Positions 31,768 through 40,884 of a DNA stretch of 64,000 nt are shown piece after piece. Position 1 is the first letter of the stretch, and every line of letters starts with the position of its first letter. The position numbers and the translations under genes were made by a program. The DNA comes from an uncultured Chthoniobacterales bacterium (GTDB lineage: Bacteria > Verrucomicrobiota > Verrucomicrobiia > Chthoniobacterales > UBA10450), in NCBI GenBank assembly GCA_902805675.1, contig CADCTA010000068.1, forward strand, positions 25,994 to 89,993, read 5' to 3'. The notes beneath the pieces are model-generated. The model saw only the letters and a program-made list of their open reading frames with translations, was not told the origin of the DNA and searched no databases.

Positions 31768-33198
31768 TTAAGCGGGAGTGAGCTCGAGCGCGCCGAGCGG
31801 GTCGAAAGCCTCCGCCTCGGCTTCAGGTACGCGGTCGGCTTCGGGCGGCTGCTGCCATTCCCAATCACTCATCTGCGGCATCCATCCGCGAATCCAGTGC
31901 GCCGTCGGTTGTTGAAACTCGTAGGCCGGGAGCTCGCTCGCGCGACATCCACCGGCTGCGAGTGCAAAGCTTGTGGAGATCGCGGACGGCTGCCGATCCA
32001 GCTGTGCGTCTAACGAGTAAATGCCGACGGGATCGACGTGGCCTTCGCAGCGCCGCAGGAGCGAATCCCAGTCGCAGGAATCGACGAACGGATACCAGCA
32101 ATGCCCGTCCATGGCCACGCCGGCATCCGCCGCGATCTCGCATTGCTCAAGGGTGTACTTGAACCACGTCGCGCGGTCGGACGCGGTGCCGCGGATGTTC
32201 GTTTCGCCGAGCAGGCAGGGACGCTGATAGCGCGTCCAATATTCCACGATCAGCTCGGAGAGGGCGCACGGACGGTTGGTCGGCGCGAAGTCGACATCCA
32301 GCTTCGGGTGCGACCACTGATTGTGCGCGTAGTAATCGAGCCCGACGACATCCACGTGCCCGGGCTCCATGTTCAACAAGTCCGCGCCTCCTGCTGCGAT
32401 CATCTCGCGGAAGAACGGCCGGTCCGGGTCAAGGTCGATGCCGAGGAGAAGATCGAGGACCGCGAAGCGGCGATCGTTCAGGAGCGCCGCCGCTTCGGTG
32501 TTGCCGTCATGCCGCTCGCAGGTGTCGGTGTGAAAGTGGCGCGCGTTCGGCAGCAGTTCGCGGCAGATGCGGCTCGCCTCGCTCCAGGCGGGAAGCACGT
32601 TGTTCCACAGCTGGATCATTCCCGGCAGGTCGTCGTAATAGGGCGGCCACGCGCCGACCTGGCCGGAAAGCAAGAGCGTGGAGAAGGGCTCGTTGAATAA
32701 CGTGTAGCTCTCGATCCATGGATAACGGCGCGCGAACGCCTCCACATAACGGAGGTAGGCGCCGCTGAAACGCGGATCGGCAAAGTCGAGCCAACCCGGA
32801 TGGCTGGTGTGGTGAAGCAAGTCTGCGATCGGCTCCAGGCCGCGCTCCAGGAGGCACTCCATCGCTTCGTCTGTCTCACGCCAGTCGAGCTTGCCTTCAG
32901 TTTCTTCTACACGGTGCCACCGCACCGGGTAGCGCACGCGCCGCACGCCTGTCCCGGCCAGGAGGTCTAGATCGGCGCAACGCCGGTCGACGTGGCCGTT
33001 GGTTTCGCACACATCACGGTCGTGCAGCGGCGCGTAGGTCGACTCGAAGCCGGTGAGAATTTCAATCGGTGCGATGCGTCGTGCGGTTTGGTGCCGGCCT
33101 GTGACTGCCGGCGGAACGAGGACGCGCGGCCAGCCTGGCCGGGAAAGCGCTGCGGAGCAGGTGAACGAGTGGGGGAGGCTGTTCGGTTTGATCGACAT
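31768..33198 (-). CDS. Clan GH-A / GH1-like glycoside hydrolase
   Basis: GVRRVRYPVRWHRVEETEGKLDW, ESYTLFNEPFSTLLL, PCLLGETNIRG. Confidence 0.75.
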   Translation of the reverse strand: MSIKPNSLPHSFTCSAALSRPGWPRVLVPPAVTGRHQTARRIAPIEILTGFESTYAPLHDRDVCETNGHVDRRCADLDLLAGTGVRRVRYPVRWHRVEETEGKLDWRETDEAMECLLERGLEPIADLLHHTSHPGWLDFADPRFSGAYLRYVEAFARRYPWIESYTLFNEPFSTLLLSGQVGAWPPYYDDLPGMIQLWNNVLPAWSEASRICRELLPNARHFHTDTCERHDGNTEAAALLNDRRFAVLDLLLGIDLDPDRPFFREMIAAGGADLLNMEPGHVDVVGLDYYAHNQWSHPKLDVDFAPTNRPCALSELIVEYWTRYQRPCLLGETNIRGTASDRATWFKYTLEQCEIAADAGVAMDGHCWYPFVDSCDWDSLLRRCEGHVDPVGIYSLDAQLDRQPSAISTSFALAAGGCRASELPAYEFQQPTAHWIRGWMPQMSDWEWQQPPEADRVPEAEAEAFDPLGALELTPA

Positions 33199-33446
33199 AA
33201 GGCTGGGAGTTGTGCCACAGAGCCTCGACGCCGCGTTATTGGGTGGCTATTGGGTGACCGGCTTGATGTCATATCAGGGTTTTGCCTAACGACTCGTCGA
33301 ACTCCTCCCTAGCGTGTGCCCGGCAGCGGGCCCGTTTGGCACATGGCTCGCCACTCGTCGGGATCCGAAAACCGCAGACCGCGCGCGCGTCGCGCGGCGT
33401 TTGCGTCATTGCCGCACCACGAGCGTGCAGCGACAAAAGAATTGCT

Positions 33447-33643
33447 ATGAGCAACCAACCTAAAGACGAGCAGCAGCCGCTAGCGATCGAGAAGTCGAGC
33501 GCCGGGCAGGCCAACGCCGACCTCGCCTCTGATTCCGTGCCGGGTGATCGCAAGGCCAGCGGAGACGGAGCAGCTCCTCGAAGAGACGGTGGAAGAAAGC
33601 TTCCCAACCAGCGATCCAGTGTCGCCGAAGCAGATCACCTGAC
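33447..33643 (+). pseudogene. Small acidic protein, apparently frameshifted
   Basis: MSNQPKDEQQPLAIEKSSAGQANADLASDSVPGD in one frame, then AETEQLLEETVEESFPTSDPVSPKQIT* in the next; the tail resembles the common (EE)xxxxESFPASDPxS terminus. Confidence 0.5.
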
Positions 33644-33725
33644 GCGGCAATCGTGCTATCGCGCTCCCATTCCCGACGCTCTACCCGTCGCCTTTGCTGC
33701 GACGCCCCACGGCAGCTCGCGAGAG

Positions 33726-34073
33726 CTACGCCGCCGCGAGGACGGAGCGGAGCCGGCGAAAGTCGAGGGGCTTCGTCAGGTAATCGTCGAATCCGGCCTG
33801 CATCCCGCGTTCGCGGTCTTCGTCCGTAGCCAGCGCGGTGAGTGCGACTGCCCTCTTCAAGGGCTGGCGCTTTCGAGCCTCGCAGACCAGCTCCAGCCCA
33901 TCGCCATCGGGCAGGCCGATGTCGCTGAGCAGCACGTCGAAGCGCAGGTTTCCGAGCAAGATCAAAGCATCTCCTACGGTGCCAGCGGCCGAGACGTCGT
34001 GTCCGCAATGGTTCAGCAAACGCGAAAGCACCACCCGGGTATCGGTGTGATCTTCCACGAGCAGAATGTGCAC
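33726..34073 (-). CDS. Stand-alone response-regulator receiver (REC) protein
   Basis: MHILLVEDHTDTRVVLSRLLNHCGHDVSAAGTVGDALILLGNLRFDVLLSDIGLPDGDGLEL...LTKPLDFRRL; GTG start. Confidence 0.85.
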   Translation of the reverse strand: MHILLVEDHTDTRVVLSRLLNHCGHDVSAAGTVGDALILLGNLRFDVLLSDIGLPDGDGLELVCEARKRQPLKRAVALTALATDEDRERGMQAGFDDYLTKPLDFRRLRSVLAAA

Positions 34074-34671
34074 ACCGCTATATTCGGATAAAACGCGCGG
34101 CTGCGTGCCTCGGGCGGTAGGGTGGGGCTGATTTTTCGCTCCAGCTCGCGCAGCGAGTCCTGACGCACTTCACCGCTCCGAACCTCTATCGCATTCCTCG
34201 AGACGCCACACCACGTCACGTACGGAGCAGCACTAGCCGGTCGGCAATCCACGCAATGGCAGTCACTGCCACGCTACGGCGTAGCGTGCAGACGATAGCG
34301 GACGCCTCCGCACAGACAGCCGCCTTCGATGGCGCTCGCCATACACTCAAGGCGTTTCCGGTTGCATGAGGCTGCGGAAAAAGGCGGCAGGTTGCGGCCG
34401 ATCGTCCGGGCCGGTCAGGCCGGTGCAACGCTCGCGTGTGTTCACGCCTTCAGTTCTACTGATTGCCACGCGAACGCCAAGAGGCGACCCGCGCGTCAGC
34501 GTCAGCGTCGGCGTCCCACGAGCAGAGGCGTTTTGTTAAGCAACACAGACGCTCCAGGCGCGCAGAACTGCGGGCGCGCGATAGCCGAGGGAGCTGCTGG
34601 CGTGCGCTTTGAGCCGGCGCGCGCTCATTCTGGCGCGTCCGTGGTGGAGTCGCAGCGCGTTTCCGTCGTGA

Positions 34672-34911
34672 ATGGGAACGAGCCCGATCGAGTTCGGCAA
34701 TGAACGCCTGCGGCTGACCATCTCGCTGAGCGACGCCGTGTCGTTCGCGATGGGGTGGTCGAACCTCGAGTACCGCGACCCGGCAGACCACCTCCGCCAT
34801 GTGGTCGGCGTGCTGGCGATCGACGAATTGCAGCGGAGCGAGCAATGGCGGCTGGCGTCCATGTTACAAGCCTGCCTGGCGCACCGCTGGCCCGCCTACC
34901 AGGCGGATTAG
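34672..34911 (+). CDS. Small uncharacterised protein, paralogue B
   Basis: MGTSPIEFGNERLRLTISLSDAVSFAMGWSNLEYRDPADHLRHVVGVLAIDELQRSEQWRLASMLQACLAHRWPAYQAD. Confidence 0.8.
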   Translation: MGTSPIEFGNERLRLTISLSDAVSFAMGWSNLEYRDPADHLRHVVGVLAIDELQRSEQWRLASMLQACLAHRWPAYQAD

Positions 34912-35004
34912 CGTCTCCGATCGCACCGGCTGAGAGCGGCGGGCGCTCCACCGCCGGCTACGGTGCTATGACGGAGCCGCGACACCAGTCTGTGCGGTAC
35001 AAAC

Positions 35005-35229
35005 CTACCGGAGAAGATCCGGCCACTTCTCCTGGAGAAAGCTCCGGAGCAGTGCTGCCGCGCGCCATTCCTCCGAATACTCCAGGGTGTCGATGACAAG
35101 CAGCCCGACCAGCTGCCGCAATTCATCCGTGGGATGGATGTAATCCAGATCCGACTCGCCCATGACGAAAGGAATGGCGTCGCTGAGCGGAATGGTGAGT
35201 CGGTAGCGTTCTTCGTTCGCTTCGATCAT
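35005..35229 (-). CDS. Small uncharacterised protein, paralogue C; directly downstream of STAS gene
   Basis: MIEANEERYRLTIPLSDAIPFVMGESDLDYIHPTDELRQLVGLLVIDTLEYSEEWRAAALLRSFLQEKWPDLLR. Confidence 0.85.
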   Translation of the reverse strand: MIEANEERYRLTIPLSDAIPFVMGESDLDYIHPTDELRQLVGLLVIDTLEYSEEWRAAALLRSFLQEKWPDLLR

Positions 35230-35251
35230 GCGGGGTGTCTCCTGGCCGCGG

Positions 35252-35659
35252 CTATGCTGCGACTTGCGAACTGCCTCCGACCACGGACCCGAACAGCGGC
35301 TCGGCAGGCGGTGGCATGCAGCCACTGCGCAGCCGGGCTATCGCTTCGTCGAGGCTGCTGAAAATGGGCACCGCTTTCTCGAGTTGCACGATCTCGAACA
35401 CGTAGCGGACCGGTTGCGTAGGACCTGCAATGCAGAACTGGGCGCCAGACTCGGCGGTGGCGCGCAGGTACTCGATCAGGACGGCAATGCCAGTGGAATC
35501 AATGAAGTCGACGCCGCTGAGATCGGCGACCAGAGCAGGGCAGCGCGCCTTTGCTTTCGCCCCAAAGATCGACCGTAGAGCGGGCGCATAGTGGAGGTCG
35601 ATCTCGCCTTCCAAATGGAAGACGTCGATCTGATCGTGGCGTGATTCGCGGAGTTTCAT
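35252..35659 (-). CDS. STAS-domain protein (anti-sigma factor antagonist-like)
   Basis: IDVFHLEGEIDLHYAPALRSIFGAK...PALVADLSGVDFIDSTGIAVLIEYLRAT. Confidence 0.88.
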   Translation of the reverse strand: MKLRESRHDQIDVFHLEGEIDLHYAPALRSIFGAKAKARCPALVADLSGVDFIDSTGIAVLIEYLRATAESGAQFCIAGPTQPVRYVFEIVQLEKAVPIFSSLDEAIARLRSGCMPPPAEPLFGSVVGGSSQVAA

Positions 35660-35884
35660 CAGCTAGGGCGGGGAGAAGGCTATGGCCGGCGCGGACAGAA
35701 CCCCTCAGGCCGCTCAGCTGAGCCGTGCGTCCTGCCCCTTGTCTGCCCGCGCCGGCAAGTGACGAGTAATTACCGTCTGCGCGGCAGCGGGACAATCGGG
35801 CCGCCGCCGAAGCCCGGAATGGGTGAAAACCCTACCCAGCGAGCGGATGCGCTTATGCCCTCGGGCCTTCGCGCCGCGTTCAGC

Positions 35885-37363
35885 TCAGGTGCCGCAGAAG
35901 GTCTGCAGGACACGTTCGTGTTGCTGCGGCGGTTCGGCGTAGTGCGAGAAGTTGCGTTGGTCGTCGAACGGGTTCGCGAGCACGGCCAGCAGTTCCTCGA
36001 ACGGGCCGAAATCATCGCGATCCACGGCGGCTCTGATCATTGCTTCTACGCGATGGTTGCGCGGGATGTAGGCGGGGTTCACAGCTCGCATCGCCGCACC
36101 GCGTGCTGCGGAGTCGGATGGCTCCTGCGCAAGGCGCTCGCGCCACCGCGCCGCCCAGCTGTCGTATGCGGTCGCGTCGGCGAAGAGAACGCGCACAGCG
36201 GAATCGGCTTCGGGATCGGAAGCTGCATCAGACAAGCGGCGGAAGGTGAGTGTGAAGTCGGCGCGGTTCGCTGCCATCGCATCGAGGAGATCGCGGCCGA
36301 GCGCGAGGTCACCTTCCTGTTCTGTCACGAGGCCGAGTTTCCGTCGCAGGCCCGCCTGGTAGGCCTTCTCAAACGCGGGCGGGTATGCGCCCAGCGCTTC
36401 CTCGGCGTCCGCCACCGCGGCGTCGTCATCATCCGAAAGGAGCGGCAGCAGACACTCCGCCAGACGCGTCAGGTTCCACTGGCCGATCGTCGGCTGATTC
36501 GCGTAGGCGTAGCGGCCCGCGCGGTCGATCGCGCTGTAGACGGTTTCCGGATCGTAATGATCCATGAACGCGCACGGGCCGTAATCGATCGTTTCGCCGG
36601 CGATCGACATGTTGTCCGTGTTCATCACACCGTGGATGAACCCGACGAGCAGCCATTGCGCGATTAGCTCGGCCTGCGCTTTGACGACGCCATCGAGCAG
36701 CGCGCGGTAAGGTCGCTCCGCTGCAGCAGCATGCGGGTAGTGCCGCGCGATGACGTGATCGGCGAGCAGCCGCACACCTTCCATGTCGCCACGCGCCGCG
36801 AAGAATTGAAATGTCCCCACGCGAATGTGGCTGGAGGCGACACGCGTGAGCACGCCGCCCGGCAGGATCGTTTCGCGGAACACCTCTTCGCCCGTCGTCA
36901 CCGCCGCCAGAGCGCGCGTCGTTGGAATTCCAAGCACCGCCATCGCCTCGCTCACGACGTACTCGCGCAGCACCGGACCGAGCGCTGCCCTGCCGTCGCC
37001 GCGCCGCGAGAAAGGTGTCGGCCCCGCGCCTTTGAGCTGGATGTCGCGCCGGACGCCGTCGCGATCGATGACCTCACCGAGCAGGATGGCGCGCCCGTCG
37101 CCGAGCTGCGGCACAAATCCGCCGAATTGATGGCCTGCATACGCAGTGGCGATGGCCTCCGCTGCGTCGGGCAGGCGATTGCCGGCGAGCATGGCGAGGC
37201 CGGGTTCACTGGCTAGCCAATCAGGATCCAGGCCGAGATGGAGCGCGAGCGCGTGGTTCAGCCGGATCAATCGGGGCGCGCTCACCGGCGTGGGCGGAGT
37301 GCGCGTGAAGAAGCGCGCCGGCATGCGCGCGTAGGTGTTGTCGAAAGGCAGTGGAGCGATCAT
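35885..37363 (-). CDS. selO: Protein adenylyltransferase SelO (YdiU/UPF0061)
   Basis: FDNTYARMPARFFTRTPPTPVSAPRLIRLN, YAGHQFGGFVPQLGDGRAILLGE, GVMNTDNMSIAGETIDYGPCAFMD; ATG at 37363. Confidence 0.95.
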   Translation of the reverse strand: MIAPLPFDNTYARMPARFFTRTPPTPVSAPRLIRLNHALALHLGLDPDWLASEPGLAMLAGNRLPDAAEAIATAYAGHQFGGFVPQLGDGRAILLGEVIDRDGVRRDIQLKGAGPTPFSRRGDGRAALGPVLREYVVSEAMAVLGIPTTRALAAVTTGEEVFRETILPGGVLTRVASSHIRVGTFQFFAARGDMEGVRLLADHVIARHYPHAAAAERPYRALLDGVVKAQAELIAQWLLVGFIHGVMNTDNMSIAGETIDYGPCAFMDHYDPETVYSAIDRAGRYAYANQPTIGQWNLTRLAECLLPLLSDDDDAAVADAEEALGAYPPAFEKAYQAGLRRKLGLVTEQEGDLALGRDLLDAMAANRADFTLTFRRLSDAASDPEADSAVRVLFADATAYDSWAARWRERLAQEPSDSAARGAAMRAVNPAYIPRNHRVEAMIRAAVDRDDFGPFEELLAVLANPFDDQRNFSHYAEPPQQHERVLQTFCGT

Positions 37364-37577
37364 GGATGCAAGCGGTGACGTGATGCGGCTGGCAGGAGGC
37401 CGCGTCACATTCCCGTTTGTATTACGTCGCGGATGGGCGAGAGTGGCCGCGTTGGATTAGTGTTCTGTTTCGGTTCGTCGCTTGGTAGGTCGTCAGTTGA
37501 GTTCGTCTCTTTGGTGATTCTGAAACCCGGTTCTCGGGAACGGCTCGCAGCTCGCAGTATCGCTCCACATTATCACC

Positions 37578-37883
37578 ATGAAATTATACGTAGGGAATCT
37601 CTCCTTCGACACGACTGAAAACGATCTCCAGGATCTTTTCGAACAACACGGCCAGGTGCGCGAAGTCGCCCTGATCAACGATCGTGAAACCGGCCGCTCA
37701 CGCGGATTCGGCTTCGTCACGATGGCTGATGCCGCAGCGGGAACCGCCGCGATGAACGCCTTCAACGGCAAGGAAATTCAGGGTCGCACCCTGACCGTCA
37801 ACGAAGCCCGCGCACGCGAAGAGCGTCCAGCAGGCGGCGGCGGCGGTGGTGGCCGCGGCGGCTACTCCGGCGGACGCCGGTAA
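37578..37883 (+). CDS. RRM-type RNA-binding protein with Gly-rich tail
   Basis: [49 protein letters not shown]...[15 protein letters not shown]. Confidence 0.93.
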   Translation: MKLYVGNLSFDTTENDLQDLFEQHGQVREVALINDRETGRSRGFGFVTMADAAAGTAAMNAFNGKEIQGRTLTVNEARAREERPAGGGGGGGRGGYSGGRR

Positions 37884-37904
37884 TCTAGTCCGCTAGTTTT
37901 TCAG

Positions 37905-37932
37905 CCGGCGTCCTGATCCGTCAGGACGCCGG
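37905..37932. terminator. Hairpin between convergent genes, terminator-like
   Basis: CCGGCGTCCTGA-TCCG-TCAGGACGCCGG, perfect 12-bp stem with 4-nt loop; no clean U-tract follows. Confidence 0.55.
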
Positions 37933-37965
37933 TTCTGCGTACAGCGATGACGCCGGGCGGAGGGA

Positions 37966-38400
37966 CTAACGAGCGGAAGCCGCGAGCTGCGCGCGTAAAG
38001 CCGGTCGCCGCTTCAACTGCTCCGTCAGCGCTTCAATCGCGCGCAACGTTGACGGACTGATGTGGTGTTCCATGCCTTCCACATCATGCTGAATGACGCG
38101 CTCGTCGATGCCGAGCAGTGTCAGAAAGTCGGTCAAGAGGTGATGGCGTTGCGCAATGTTGCGCGCCAGTGTTTCGCCAGCAGTGGTGAGCACGAGTCCG
38201 CGATACTTCTCGTATTTCAGGAGGCCCTCGGCGTCGAGCCGCTGGATCATATTGGTCACGCTCGCCTGCGAGATGCCGAGGCTCGTCGCGATGTCCACGA
38301 CGCGGGCGTAGCCCTTCGTATTGATCAGTTCGAGAATGCGCTCGAGATAGTCTTCAACCGCCGCAGAATTCCCGAGCGAAGACGGCCCTTTACCGGCCAT
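37966..38400 (-). CDS. mntR: DtxR/MntR-family metal-dependent regulator
   Basis: AVEDYLERILELINTKGYARVVDIATSLGISQASVTNMIQRLDAEGLLKYEKYRGLVLTTAGETLA. Confidence 0.9.
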   Translation of the reverse strand: MAGKGPSSLGNSAAVEDYLERILELINTKGYARVVDIATSLGISQASVTNMIQRLDAEGLLKYEKYRGLVLTTAGETLARNIAQRHHLLTDFLTLLGIDERVIQHDVEGMEHHISPSTLRAIEALTEQLKRRPALRAQLAASAR

Positions 38401-39370
38401 ATGCAGGTTGTGGCGCCGCCTCCAAGCGGACGGGCTTGCTCCGGCGCGACAGCCACGTGGCGAGCAGGCCTGCTCCCGGACTGAAAACCCACGCCAGCAC
38501 AAAGAGCGCTGCGCCCATCACCACCATTGCTGCGGCCATCGAGCATTCTAGCCAGATCGACAGGTGAATGCCAAGCAACGAGCTCAGCGCGCCGTGCACG
38601 CCGCTCAGCAGGAGCACGACCGGCAGGCGTTGCGAGAGCAGCGACGCGGTCGCGCCGGGCAGAATCAGCATCGCGATGACGAGAATGGCGCCGACCGATT
38701 CGAATGCGCTCACCACCACGACCGACAGCATCGACATGAGCGCGTAGTGCATGACGCCGGCGTTGATCCCGAGCGAGGCGGCGAGCCCCGGATCGAACGA
38801 GCTCACGAGCAGCTCTTTGTAGAAGAGGATGATCAGCAGCAGCGTGAGCGCGGCCACGAACCCCATCCGAACGACCGGCTCCGGCCCGAGCGGCAGCCCG
38901 AACATCTGCACGTGTGGCGCCAGCGGAACAAAAGCGATCTCGCCGTAGAGCACGCACTCGGCGTCGAGGTCAACTTTGTCTGCGTAGAGGCTGATGAGGA
39001 TGACGCCGATCGCGAAGAGCGTGGAGAACGCGATGCCGATCGCAGCGTCTTGTTTCACGCGCGATTTCTTGTGGATGACCTCGATGATCACCGTCGTCAG
39101 AATCCCGGCAACGAGCGCACCGAGGAACATCACGGGCGTGCTGCGGCTGTTCGCGAGCAGGAAAGCGATCGCTATTCCCGGCAGCACGCTGTGGCTGATC
39201 GCGTCGCCGACGAGCGCCATCCGGCGAAGGATCAGGTAATTGCCGACAAGTCCGCACGCTGCTGCGACAAAGAAACCCATGAGCGCGATCCAGATGAAGG
39301 TCTGCGCGCCGTCGGCCCATGGCGCGATGAACACGCGCGCGAAGTCGAACTCTGGTATCAGATCGTTCAT
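38390..39370 (-). CDS. Metal (Mn/Zn) ABC transporter permease
   Basis: ABC-3-type permease: VGNYLILRRMALVGDAISHSVLPGIAIAFLL. Confidence 0.92.
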   Translation of the reverse strand: MNDLIPEFDFARVFIAPWADGAQTFIWIALMGFFVAAACGLVGNYLILRRMALVGDAISHSVLPGIAIAFLLANSRSTPVMFLGALVAGILTTVIIEVIHKKSRVKQDAAIGIAFSTLFAIGVILISLYADKVDLDAECVLYGEIAFVPLAPHVQMFGLPLGPEPVVRMGFVAALTLLLIILFYKELLVSSFDPGLAASLGINAGVMHYALMSMLSVVVVSAFESVGAILVIAMLILPGATASLLSQRLPVVLLLSGVHGALSSLLGIHLSIWLECSMAAAMVVMGAALFVLAWVFSPGAGLLATWLSRRSKPVRLEAAPQPAYGR

Positions 39371-40884
39371 GCGCGGCGACCCGCCGTCGAGGGGTAGATG
39401 TCTTCGAGGCCGGGAATGAGACGGCCGTGCGGATCACGCTTGGCGAATTGCAGGCGCCGCTCGATTTCGCGCACGGTTTCGGTGCCGATCACGTGCTCGA
39501 TTACGTCGGCGTCTTCATGCACGTGGTCGGGCGCGTATTGCACAGCGTTTGTGAGGTAAAGCTCCCACAGCCGGTGGTTGCGCACAATCTCGCAGGCGCG
39601 CTGCCAGCCTTTCGGCGTGAAGAAGAGCACGTTGCCTTCTTCATGCGTTGAGACGAGGCCGTGGCGGCTGAGATCGACACTCTCCGCGCGCGCTTCTTCG
39701 ATGCTCTCGCGGCGCAACTGTGCAAGTTCTCGCAAGGCGACGCCCTCGTCTCGAAAGTCGCGCTCTTCCAGCACGCGGTAGATCGATTTGAGCGCGTTCT
39801 CGCGCCGGATGCGCCCGGAACGCGAACGGCGTTTCCACCAACGCACCACGACACCGTGTTTCGGCCCGAAGAGGAACGCGCAGACGAAGACCGCGCTCGC
39901 GCCGAGCACCATGAACGGACCGGTCGGCAGGTTATTGCCAAGGAACGACAGAAACGCGCCGAGCACCCCCGCGATCATCCCGAACAGCGCTGCGAGCAGT
40001 AGCATGCGGTGCATGCGATCGGTGAGCAGATAGGCGGCGGCGGCAGGCGTGATCAGCATGGCGGAGACGAGCACCACGCCGACGGCTTGCAGCGCCACCA
40101 CGATGGTGAACGCGAGCAACAGCATGATGCTGTGATGGATCAGCTGCGTGGGGAATCCAGCCGCGCGCGCGAATCCAACATCGAAGCTGGTGACGAGGCA
40201 TTCTTTGTAGAAGACGGTGATCGTGGCGATGGAGAGGAGCGTCACGAACGCCATCAGCCGGACGTCGCCCGCGCTGATTGCCGCCGCCTGACCGAAGAGA
40301 AATTTGTCGATGCCGCTTTTGTTTCCGGTGGGCAGGCGCTGGATCATCGTCACCAGGCAAATGCCGACCGCGAAGAAGGACGCCAGCACGAGACCGAGCG
40401 CAGCATCCTCTTTCAGGCGCGTCGTTTGTTTGATGAGGCTGACGACGGTGGTGCCGATCAGGCCCGCGATGGTCGCGCCGACGAAGATTGCGAACGGATC
40501 CTTCGTCTGCCCCCAAAGGAAACCGAGCGCCACACCCGGCAGCACGGCGTGCGATAAGGCATCGCCGACGAGCGCCATCTTGCGCACGACGATAAAGCTA
40601 CCGAGCAACCCGCAGGTGATGCCGAGCAGGATGGAACCGACCAGCGCGAACCGAAGCGACGGATCCTGCAAGCTGAAGAAACGCAGCGCCTGCTCGCCGA
40701 TGTTGGTGCTGGTGAGATCGCTGACTTTTGCTGCCTCGGCGGATGTGGAGATCACCAAGCAGAGAGCGATGGCCCCCGTGGTCATTCTGAGCGAAGCGGA
40801 GCGGAGTCGAAGAATCCCGTGGCAGTACTCACCGTGGAGCCACGGGATCCCTCGGCTTCGCTCGGGATGACAGACCGGGCTCAT
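39367..40884 (-). CDS. Metal (Mn/Zn) ABC transporter permease fused to C-terminal DtxR-like domain
   Basis: LLGSFIVVRKMALVGDALSHAVLPGVALGFL; C-terminal ESVDLSRHGLVSTHEEGNVLFFTPKGWQRACEIVRNHRLWELYLTNAVQYAPDHVHEDADVIEHVIG. Confidence 0.92.
   Translation of the reverse strand: MSPVCHPERSRGIPWLHGEYCHGILRLRSASLRMTTGAIALCLVISTSAEAAKVSDLTSTNIGEQALRFFSLQDPSLRFALVGSILLGITCGLLGSFIVVRKMALVGDALSHAVLPGVALGFLWGQTKDPFAIFVGATIAGLIGTTVVSLIKQTTRLKEDAALGLVLASFFAVGICLVTMIQRLPTGNKSGIDKFLFGQAAAISAGDVRLMAFVTLLSIATITVFYKECLVTSFDVGFARAAGFPTQLIHHSIMLLLAFTIVVALQAVGVVLVSAMLITPAAAAYLLTDRMHRMLLLAALFGMIAGVLGAFLSFLGNNLPTGPFMVLGASAVFVCAFLFGPKHGVVVRWWKRRSRSGRIRRENALKSIYRVLEERDFRDEGVALRELAQLRRESIEEARAESVDLSRHGLVSTHEEGNVLFFTPKGWQRACEIVRNHRLWELYLTNAVQYAPDHVHEDADVIEHVIGTETVREIERRLQFAKRDPHGRLIPGLEDIYPSTAGRRA
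40791..40871. repeat. Palindromic repeat in the 5' end of the permease ORF (related to 14059-14150)
   Basis: GTCATTCTGAGCGAAGCGGAGCGGAGTCGAAGAATCCCGTGG...CCACGGGATCCCTCGGCTTCGCTCGGGATGAC. Confidence 0.8.

Noticed and set aside
33282-34091. 269-aa plus-strand ORF overlapping the REC gene
   Set aside because: Only its part from 33447 to ~33550 looks protein-like; the rest is antisense to the REC gene.
34497-34519. CGTCAG/CGTCGG hexamer-like microrepeat
   Set aside because: Only ~3-4 imperfect units; no support for function.
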